Source: Thermoflexibacter sp.
Lineage (GTDB): Bacteria; Bacteroidota; Bacteroidia; Cytophagales; Thermoflexibacteraceae
NCBI GenBank assembly: GCA_025455345.1
Contig: JALOMS010000039.1
Location: 1 to 13,922, forward strand
DNA length: 13,922 bases
Direction: 5' to 3'
The position numbers and the translations under genes are program-made. Every line of letters begins with the position of its first letter. Positions within the stretch are counted from its first letter, which is position 1. Under the pieces are notes generated by a model. It was given only the letters and a program-made list of their open reading frames with translations. It did not search any database and had not been told where the DNA came from. Positions 1-6,065 of the stretch are shown one piece after another.

Positions 1-126
1 CTTTTCTTGGACAGTGTTCAGGTACTCACTCCCTTCTGTAAGAGATTTGTAAGGAGCAACTTGTTGAGAAAAAGCTAAAGAATAACACAGTATAGAAAAT
101 ATGAAGGAGAAAAAAAGTTTTTTCAT
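1..126 (-). CDS. N-terminal fragment of an exported protein of unknown function
   Basis: Forty-two codons are visible from an ATG at 126 to the left edge of the window; the rest of the gene lies outside. The peptide starts with two lysines, then a hydrophobic stretch (residues 4-19) ending in AFS followed by QQ. This is a typical Bacteroidota signal peptidase I signal with cleavage just before Gln. No cysteine lipobox is present, so a lipoprotein is unlikely. The mature part seen (about 22 residues, starting QQVAPYKSLTEG) is too short to assign a family. A good promoter match lies immediately upstream at 149-179, so the gene probably has its own transcript although it follows another minus-strand gene by 72 bases. 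Confidence 0.7.
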   Translation of the reverse strand, partial: MKKLFFSFIFSILCYSLAFSQQVAPYKSLTEGSEYLNTVQEK

Positions 127-148
127 GATGAATTTGATTTGGTTTTGT

Positions 149-179
149 CAAAAATAGTAAAACCAATGCAGAAACGCAA
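149..179 (-). promoter_or_regulatory. Bacteroidota-type promoter for the left-edge gene
   Basis: Read on the minus strand, TTG (179-177), 20 bases, then TATTTTTG (156-149). This matches the phylum's TTG/TTTG -33 box and the TAnnTTTG -7 box exactly. Transcription would begin near 143, giving a leader of about 17 bases before the ATG at 126. The match is by eye; AT-rich DNA gives such matches by chance, but the position is right. Confidence 0.5.
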
Positions 180-198
180 CTTTATAAAACAAGAGATT

Positions 199-936
199 TT
201 ATTTTGTAAAAACCGCATCTTGAATCGGCTGATTCACTGAAAACCGTTTCCAATCTATGTCCATCCATTTTACTCCTTTAAAATAAAGTCGCACACGAGT
301 CGGTTGGATAAAATTCACATTTTCCGCTTTTTTAAACAGAGAGTAAATGCGGTGATGATAGCCTACTTCTGTATCAAATCCTACCATTCTGATATAAAAT
401 GTCTCCTTATCTATGCCAAAAGTAGTGATATTTTTCTTGGGGTCTATAATCTGAATAAAATAACAATCATACCCCTCCACTTGGTCATCTGCAAGTCTTA
501 TTAACTGAAAATCTGGATTTTGGGCAAATCTAAAAATGCCAAATCCAAAATTGTTACTCCATGAAAAGTGAGCTTGGTAGGGTTTGGCGACTTCTGACAA
601 AAACATCTCTGATTGTTTCCCATCAAAAATCAATTTGAAAAATACAGAATCTCCATAAGCCGCATCAAATCTCACCTTCCCATTTGCCTTGTGCGCTTCA
701 TTGTTTTCAGTTGGATAGACTCTATACATGGCATATTTGTCGAAGTGCATCTTTTGGTCTAATCGCCCATTAGGAAAAAAATCTGCCTCTCCATCTAACA
801 AGAGTGTTTGAGGACTCTGCCAAGTATCTCCTCCAGCAGTTTCTATGGCTTTGAGAAGGATTTGGAGCGGGCTTAAATCTTGACAAGTTCCTGAAAATGA
901 ATATAATAATAAGGCAATAATTACTATTTTTTTCAT
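199..936 (-). CDS. Exported LolA-like hypothetical protein
   Basis: A 245-residue protein. I chose the ATG at 936 because it begins a clean signal peptide (KK, hydrophobic core IVIIALLLYSF, then SGTC before QD); an in-frame ATG at 966 would add ten residues in front and spoil it. The cysteine lacks a canonical lipobox, so a soluble periplasmic or surface protein is more likely than a lipoprotein. After the signal comes a helix with AGGDTW, followed by alternating polar/hydrophobic strands rich in aromatic residues and ending QPTRVRLYFKGVKW. This pattern resembles the half-barrel of LolA/LolB/RseB-like proteins common in Bacteroidota, which bind lipids or lipoproteins. The fold assignment is an inference and no substrate can be named. 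The gene is divergent from the histidine kinase, sharing the 937-1166 intergenic region. Confidence 0.8.
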   Translation of the reverse strand: MKKIVIIALLLYSFSGTCQDLSPLQILLKAIETAGGDTWQSPQTLLLDGEADFFPNGRLDQKMHFDKYAMYRVYPTENNEAHKANGKVRFDAAYGDSVFFKLIFDGKQSEMFLSEVAKPYQAHFSWSNNFGFGIFRFAQNPDFQLIRLADDQVEGYDCYFIQIIDPKKNITTFGIDKETFYIRMVGFDTEVGYHHRIYSLFKKAENVNFIQPTRVRLYFKGVKWMDIDWKRFSVNQPIQDAVFTK

Positions 937-1014
937 TTGTACATTTTTATTCAACCAAATAGGCAAATAATTGGCACTTTTTCAAATTATTTAGCTAAAA
1001 ATCATCACATTATG

Positions 1015-1044
1015 TTGGAAAATTTAGTGAATCATCTAATTTTG
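1015..1044 (+). promoter_or_regulatory. Promoter candidate for the TPR histidine kinase
   Basis: TTG at 1015-1017, 19 bases, then TAATTTTG at 1037-1044. Both boxes match the Bacteroidota consensus with ideal spacing. Transcription would start near 1050, leaving a leader of roughly 115 bases before the ATG at 1167. The rest of the 937-1166 gap shows no hairpin terminator or RNA gene; a 10-base palindrome (TTTAGCTAAA, 990-999) is its only other symmetry. Confidence 0.5.
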
Positions 1045-1166
1045 CATTTTAATCTGCTTTTGACCTGCCTATTTATTCTTTACTTATTGACTAACAAGCA
1101 AATACACTTTTATCAATTATAAATAAGAAAATGAAATAATAACTTATTATTACCTAAACGTATCAA

Positions 1167-3119
1167 ATGTATTCACTACGTAAGTTATACCTAACTTGCT
1201 GTCTATTTTTGTCTTGCGTTTGTATATTTGCCCAACAAAACCGAATAGATAGCTTACAAATAATTTTAACTAATCATCATCAAGAAGATACTAATAAAGT
1301 AAGCCTCTTGGTTGATTTGGCTTATGCTTATCAGTCCATCAATCCTGATTCTGTATTATCTCTAAGCAAACAGGCATATCAACTATCCGAAAAGCTCAGT
1401 TATCCCAAAGGGCAAGCATGGGCTATGCACCGCGCAGGAAATGCAAGTTGGATGAAAGCCAACTATCCTGCCGCTATGGAACATACCTTAGTTGCTCTAC
1501 GGTTATTCGAAGGAATTAATGACAAAAAAGGAATTGCTAACTGCTACAACCTCATTGCCAATACCCATAATATGGATAAAAATTACGAAAAAGCAATGGA
1601 GTATTATTTCAAATCCATAGAGATTTTTGAGCAATTAGGAGATAAGTTTAGCATAGGGCGCGCCTACTCGAATATCGGAAGAACCTACTATGTCCAAAAC
1701 AATTATCCTGAAGCTATTACATATTTAGAAAAAGCATTGTCAATCTTAGGCGCACTACAAGAAAAAAACATCTATGCGGCGGCTCTTAATACGATGGGAG
1801 ATGTCCAACAAAAATTAGGAGATTATCAAGTAGCTCTATCCTATTATTTTCAATCTTTGGCTATTTCCGAACCTCTCAATATTAAGCGCATTATTACGTA
1901 TAGCACCAGAGGTATCAGTGAGGTATATCAGTTGCAGGGGAAGTACAAGGAGAGTAATGAATTTGCCAAACGCACAATGGATATTGCTAAAGAAATAGGC
2001 TATAGAGAAAATGTCAAAAATGCGGCTTTCATCTTATCAGCCAATTACAAAAGCTTGGGAGATTATCAGCAATCTCTATGGTATTACACGCTTGGTAGTG
2101 TAGAGAAAGATAGTATGTTTAATGCCGAGAAAGAAAGACAAATAGAAACCCTACGCTCCAATTATGAATTAGAAAAACAACAAAAAGAAATTTCTTTGCT
2201 TACCAAAGAACAACAATTGCAGAAAAAAGAAAACAATACACTGATATTATTTATTGTTGTCATCTTATTGATACTACTTATTTTATACTTACAGCTACAT
2301 TGGACGCGAAGAGATAAAAGACTTCTTTTAGAACAAAAACAATTACTCCAACAACAAAAAGAAGAAATCAGAACTATCAATGACCACCTCGAAGAAATAG
2401 TAGCAGATAGGACTTATGAGTTAAGTAAGACGATTGAGAATCTGACCAAACAAAACCAAGACTTACAACAGTTTTCTTACATTACCTCACATAATCTACG
2501 CGCTCCTGTAGCTCGCATATTAGGATTACTCAATATCTTCAATCAAGAAGACATGAATGATGAATTTAACAAGCAACTGCTCTTACATCTCCGCACTGCC
2601 TCTGTAAGTCTGGACGAGGTGATTAAAGATTTAACTAATATCCTTTCTATCAATAAAACAGTGATTGTCAAGGAAAGACTTAAAATAAGTGAAGTAGTAA
2701 CTTCCGAACTTGCCCATTTGGAAGAACAAGTAAGTGCTTCCAATGCGCTAATCAAGACAAATTTTACTGAAATTGATAATATTTATGCTATCAAGGTATA
2801 TATACAGAGTATTGTCCACAATCTACTCTCTAATGCGATTAAGTACAGGTCTCCAAATAGAAATCCATTGATAGAAATAAACACAAAGTTACAAAACAAT
2901 CACGTATGTATCTACTTCAAAGACAATGGATTAGGTTTTGATACTAAAGATTCATACAAAATTTTTGGCTTGTACCAACGTATGCACACACACGTCGAGG
3001 GCAAAGGAATGGGGCTATACATGGTCAAAACACAAGTAGAAGCAATGAATGGGCGTATAGAAGTTGAGAGCAAACCCAATGAAGGCACTACTTTCAAAAT
3101 ATATATTTCGTATAATTAA
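1167..3119 (+). CDS. TPR-containing sensor histidine kinase
   Basis: A 650-residue membrane kinase. Residues 1-22 form a signal peptide ending FAQ. Residues about 40-335 are tandem tetratricopeptide repeats (clear units near 84-115, 131-159, 168-193, 208-233 and 287-315), which should lie in the periplasm. A charged helix (about 317-355) leads to one membrane segment at 357-376, then a cytoplasmic coiled coil (380-435). The kinase core has the H-box SHNLRAP with phosphoacceptor His442, the N-box HNLLSNAIKY (Asn556), the G1 box DNGLG (586-590), an F-box near FGLYQR, and the G2 box GKGMG (612-616). All catalytic motifs are intact. By family knowledge it would autophosphorylate and pass phosphate to a response regulator, but none is encoded here, so partner and stimulus are unknown. 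It ends 180 bases before the peptidase start, and no intrinsic terminator lies between. Confidence 0.95.
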   Translation: MYSLRKLYLTCCLFLSCVCIFAQQNRIDSLQIILTNHHQEDTNKVSLLVDLAYAYQSINPDSVLSLSKQAYQLSEKLSYPKGQAWAMHRAGNASWMKANYPAAMEHTLVALRLFEGINDKKGIANCYNLIANTHNMDKNYEKAMEYYFKSIEIFEQLGDKFSIGRAYSNIGRTYYVQNNYPEAITYLEKALSILGALQEKNIYAAALNTMGDVQQKLGDYQVALSYYFQSLAISEPLNIKRIITYSTRGISEVYQLQGKYKESNEFAKRTMDIAKEIGYRENVKNAAFILSANYKSLGDYQQSLWYYTLGSVEKDSMFNAEKERQIETLRSNYELEKQQKEISLLTKEQQLQKKENNTLILFIVVILLILLILYLQLHWTRRDKRLLLEQKQLLQQQKEEIRTINDHLEEIVADRTYELSKTIENLTKQNQDLQQFSYITSHNLRAPVARILGLLNIFNQEDMNDEFNKQLLLHLRTASVSLDEVIKDLTNILSINKTVIVKERLKISEVVTSELAHLEEQVSASNALIKTNFTEIDNIYAIKVYIQSIVHNLLSNAIKYRSPNRNPLIEINTKLQNNHVCIYFKDNGLGFDTKDSYKIFGLYQRMHTHVEGKGMGLYMVKTQVEAMNGRIEVESKPNEGTTFKIYISYN

Positions 3120-3176
3120 AGTAAGTTTGTTTAAACTTTTTGATAATTTATTAAATTTAAAGAAAATTTAATTTTC

Positions 3177-3184
3177 TATATTTG
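3177..3184 (+). promoter_or_regulatory. Possible -7 box upstream of the M1 peptidase
   Basis: TATATTTG matches TAnnTTTG exactly, but no TTG lies 17-21 bases upstream, so only half of the promoter is supported. Transcription would start near 3190, about 110 bases before the preferred start codon at 3300 and about 23 before the in-frame ATG at 3213. Confidence 0.3.
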
Positions 3185-3299
3185 CCAATATTTTACAAAA
3201 CATTTAGAATTCATGCTTTGTAAAAACAACTCTCTACAACAAACAAAACCTACAACTTTATCATTTTCTTTATCTTACACAACATCACAGACCATAGAT

Positions 3300-5702
3300 A
3301 TGAAATATATGTTTACCTTTTTTAAAACTTTTGCGCTGACAATCACCTTGATGGGTGTATTTGCTTTCCAAGCATTGGCGCAAAGCGAAAATACGAATAA
3401 GTCGTATTTTAGGCAGTTAGGGCAGGAATTACCTACACCTAACAATTACCGCACTGCTTCGGGCGCACCTGGGCATGAGTATTGGCAACAAAAAGCTGAC
3501 TACGACATCAAAGTAGAACTTGATGACGAAAAACAGCGCATTACTGGCTCTGAAAGAGTAACTTACACCAACAACTCTCCTGACCCACTCAACTATATTT
3601 GGTTGCAATTAGACCAAAATATTTTGGACAAGGAATCTGATTACTACAAAACACAAACAGGCGCAGGGCGCAGAGGTGGAATGTCCCAACTAAGCGATAA
3701 AATCACTTCTGGGCAAATTAAGGCATTGGCAGACCGCAGTTTTGATGGCGGGCATAAAATCCAATACGTGCGCGATATTGCAGGTAATCCATTGAAATAC
3801 ACCATTGTAAAAACAATGATGAGAATAGACCTTCCAAAAACACTTCGCAAAAATGAAAAGTTTGTATTTAACGTAGGTTGGTACTACAATGTAAATGACC
3901 GCCAAAATCCAGCATTGGCAGCAGGTAGCAGGGGCGGTTGCGAGTTTTTCCCTGAAGATGGCAATTGGTTATATTCTATCACACAATGGTTTCCAAGAAT
4001 GGCAGTATATGACGACTACAATGGTTGGAATCACAAACAATTCTTAGGGCAAGGCGAGTTTTCTTTGACTTTTGGGAATTACAAAGTGGCTATCACCGTT
4101 CCTGCTGACCACATTGTAGGAGCAACAGGCGAACTGCAAAATGGCGCACAAGTCCTCACCGCAGAACAGCAAAAACGCTTTGCAGAAGCAAGAACTGCTA
4201 AAAAGCCTGTGGTGATTGTAAACCAAGCAGAAGCAACTGAAAAAGAAAAAACAAAGGCAAAAGACAAGAAAACTTGGGTATATTACGCTGAAAATGTGAG
4301 AGATTTCGCTTTTGTAAGCTCTCGTAAGTTGATTTGGGACGCTATGGGCGTAAAAATTGGTGCAAAAACGGTCATGGCAATGTCCTATTATCCCAAAGAG
4401 TCCAATCCGCTTTATGGACAGTATTCTACCGAAGCAGTAGCCCACACATTGAGAGTTTATTCCAAATATACTTTTGATTATCCTTATCCTGTGGCAATTT
4501 CCGTAGAGGCTTCTAACGGCATGGAGTACCCAATGATTTGCTTTAACTATGGTCGCCCTGAAAAAGACGGAACTTACTCTGATAGAGTGAAATACGGTGC
4601 AATTTCCGTGATTATCCACGAAGTAGGGCATAACTTCTTCCCTATGATTGTAAACTCTGACGAAAGGCATTGGACTTGGATGGACGAAGGTTTAAATACT
4701 TTCTTGCAGTTTTTGGCAGAGCAAGAATGGGACAGAAACTATCCTTCTTCGCGTGGTTTCCCTAAAAATATTGTAGATTATATGAAGTCCGACCAATCAG
4801 AATTAGAGCCTATTATGACTAATTCTGAATCTGTGAAACAACTTGGACCTAATGCGTATGCAAAACCTGCTACTGCACTTAACATTTTGAGAGAAACTAT
4901 TTTAGGGCGCGAACTTTTCGACCATGCTTTCAAAGAATATTCTAAGCGTTGGATGTTCAAACACCCCAACCCTGCCGATTTCTTCCGTACTATGGAGGAC
5001 GCTTCGGGCATTGATTTGGATTGGTTCTGGAGAGGTTGGTTCTATACTACTGACCCTGTGGATATTTCTATTGACAAGGTAGTAGAGGGCGTTTTTGATA
5101 CTAAAAATCCAGAAGTAGAAAAAGCAAGATTGCGCGCAGAAAAAGCAGGAAAGCCAGAAGAATTGGGCATCCAACGCAATAGAAAAGACGTTCCGCAAAC
5201 CGCAGTAGAAGCAAACCAAGATTTGCTCGACTTCTACAATAGTTACGACCCATTGGCAGTTACAGAAGCAGACAAAAAAGCATATCAAGCATATTTGGCT
5301 ACACTTTCTCCTGACGACAAAAAATGGATAGAGGCAAACAAATATTTCTATCAGTTGGACTTCAGCAATGTTGGCGGTTTGGTAATGCCTTTGATTATTG
5401 AGTTCGAGTACGAAGACGGCACCAAAGACGTAGAAAGAATCCCTGCGGAAATTTGGAGAATAGACAACAAAAAAGTAAGCAAAATCTTTGTGAAAGACAA
5501 GAGAGTAAAATCGTTCACGCTTGACCCTTACTCTGAAACTGCGGATATAGATGTTGCTAACAACTCTTTCCCACGCAAGCAAATGCCTACGCGCTTCGAG
5601 TTGATGAAACAATCTCCTTATATGCGTGGTGTAGGTGGCTCAAATCCTATGCAACAGCAGAAACAAGAGAAAAAAGCAACAGGTGGCGGCGGCGGTAGAT
5701 AA
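3300..5702 (+). CDS. Secreted M1 family zinc metallopeptidase
   Basis: An 800-residue M1 (gluzincin) aminopeptidase-like protein. The ATG at 3300 gives a normal signal peptide (MKYMFTFFK, hydrophobic core, ALA before QSE at about residue 27); an in-frame ATG at 3213 would add 29 polar residues and is less likely, though a promoter candidate precedes it. The N-terminal beta-saddle domain spans about 60-290. The zinc site is HEVGH at 440-444 with the third ligand Glu463 in WMDEG, the exact HExxH-x18-E spacing. The exopeptidase motif is GMEYP (407-411) rather than GAMEN, a form common in Bacteroidota M1 proteins as I recall. A tyrosine near 520 (NAYAKPATAL) fits the transition-state Tyr. A charged stretch (about 610-680) and a beta-rich C-terminal region follow, and the protein ends in a Gln/Lys- and Gly-rich tail. 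It probably trims peptides in the periplasm or outside the cell. A strong terminator follows. Confidence 0.93.
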   Translation: MKYMFTFFKTFALTITLMGVFAFQALAQSENTNKSYFRQLGQELPTPNNYRTASGAPGHEYWQQKADYDIKVELDDEKQRITGSERVTYTNNSPDPLNYIWLQLDQNILDKESDYYKTQTGAGRRGGMSQLSDKITSGQIKALADRSFDGGHKIQYVRDIAGNPLKYTIVKTMMRIDLPKTLRKNEKFVFNVGWYYNVNDRQNPALAAGSRGGCEFFPEDGNWLYSITQWFPRMAVYDDYNGWNHKQFLGQGEFSLTFGNYKVAITVPADHIVGATGELQNGAQVLTAEQQKRFAEARTAKKPVVIVNQAEATEKEKTKAKDKKTWVYYAENVRDFAFVSSRKLIWDAMGVKIGAKTVMAMSYYPKESNPLYGQYSTEAVAHTLRVYSKYTFDYPYPVAISVEASNGMEYPMICFNYGRPEKDGTYSDRVKYGAISVIIHEVGHNFFPMIVNSDERHWTWMDEGLNTFLQFLAEQEWDRNYPSSRGFPKNIVDYMKSDQSELEPIMTNSESVKQLGPNAYAKPATALNILRETILGRELFDHAFKEYSKRWMFKHPNPADFFRTMEDASGIDLDWFWRGWFYTTDPVDISIDKVVEGVFDTKNPEVEKARLRAEKAGKPEELGIQRNRKDVPQTAVEANQDLLDFYNSYDPLAVTEADKKAYQAYLATLSPDDKKWIEANKYFYQLDFSNVGGLVMPLIIEFEYEDGTKDVERIPAEIWRIDNKKVSKIFVKDKRVKSFTLDPYSETADIDVANNSFPRKQMPTRFELMKQSPYMRGVGGSNPMQQQKQEKKATGGGGGR

Positions 5703-5720
5703 GAAAATTTTGATATACTA

Positions 5721-5758
5721 AAAAAACTTCTCCAAGAACATTTGGAGAAGTTTTTTTT
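5721..5758 (+). terminator. Rho-independent terminator after the M1 peptidase
   Basis: A perfect 15-base-pair stem (5721-5735 with 5742-5756) closes a six-base loop (5736-5741). The G/C-containing core is CTTCTCCAA with TTGGAGAAG, followed by a run of eight T (5751-5758). It begins 18 bases after the stop codon. The A-run on the left arm means it could also act on the other strand, but no gene points that way. Confidence 0.9.
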
Positions 5759-5879
5759 GATGATTATTAAATGCCCAACCCAGAAATATCTTTTTATGTA
5801 TGATTGGACTTTTGATGGTTCGGAGTTTTACTGAAAGTTTTTTGGCATTAAATTTTCTTATTCACAAATAAAACAATAA

Positions 5880-5912
5880 TTTGCCCTCTTAATTTATTAC
5901 ATTGTAAGTTTA
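5880..5912 (+). promoter_or_regulatory. Weak promoter candidate for the MBL/cNBD gene
   Basis: TTTG at 5880-5883, 21 bases, then TAAGTTTA at 5905-5912, which matches TAnnTTTG in all but the last base. The first copy of the 13-base direct repeat lies inside the spacer. The predicted leader would be about 150 bases. Confidence 0.25.
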
Positions 5913-5984
5913 ATACATCTTTGTATGCTTATTTTGTGATATTATTATAAAAAAGCGCAATTCAAAAACAACCCTCTTAATTTA
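5884..5984 (+). repeat. Pair of 13-base direct repeats
   Basis: CCCTCTTAATTTA occurs at 5884-5896 and again, without mismatch, at 5972-5984, 88 bases apart start to start. Flanking bases differ, so these are isolated short repeats and not a duplicated segment. The second copy ends 81 bases before the start codon at 6066. They could be binding sites for a regulator, which is an inference. Confidence 0.6.
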
Positions 5985-6065
5985 GTTTGTTCATCACAGA
6001 TGTTGCTTATTAGTATTGTTTGGAATTGCTATTTGCATTTTTCTGAAGTATTTGTTTGATTCAAT

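Larger units (their letters stand above)
5759..6065 (+). other. Intergenic region upstream of the MBL/cNBD gene
   Basis: About 307 AT-rich bases without a convincing reading frame or RNA gene. It holds a 13-base direct repeat (5884-5896 and 5972-5984), one promoter candidate (5880-5912), and several TTTG-containing motifs near the start codon, including similar segments beginning AGTATT at 6012 and 6047. The length suggests a long leader or regulatory region for the gene at 6066. Confidence 0.5.

Noticed and set aside
990..999. Palindrome TTTAGCTAAA between the divergent genes as an operator
   Set aside because: Ten bases of AT-rich symmetry that do not extend further are expected by chance at this composition.
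937..1122. Plus-strand 61-codon frame in the divergent intergenic region
   Set aside because: Its composition (Leu, Ile, Asn, His) matches AT-rich noncoding DNA, and the promoter for the histidine kinase lies within it.
4400..4420. GMEYP in place of GAMEN in the M1 peptidase as a novel catalytic variant (the motif itself is encoded near 4518-4532)
   Set aside because: I believe this form is common among Bacteroidota M1 proteins, so it is not novel.
4044..4670. Long minus-strand reading frame (208 codons) inside the M1 peptidase gene
   Set aside because: It is antisense to the zinc-binding core of a clear M1 peptidase, its Phe/Cys/Ser-rich sequence looks like a reverse-complement shadow, and no family motif is visible.
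4902..5612. Minus-strand reading frame (236 codons) inside the M1 peptidase gene
   Set aside because: It is rich in Phe, Val and Cys as expected for an antisense shadow of an AT-rich gene, with no start context or domain.
5759..6065. Possible tRNA, riboswitch or small RNA in the long gap before the MBL/cNBD gene
   Set aside because: No cloverleaf, T-loop consensus or strong hairpin other than the upstream terminator was seen.
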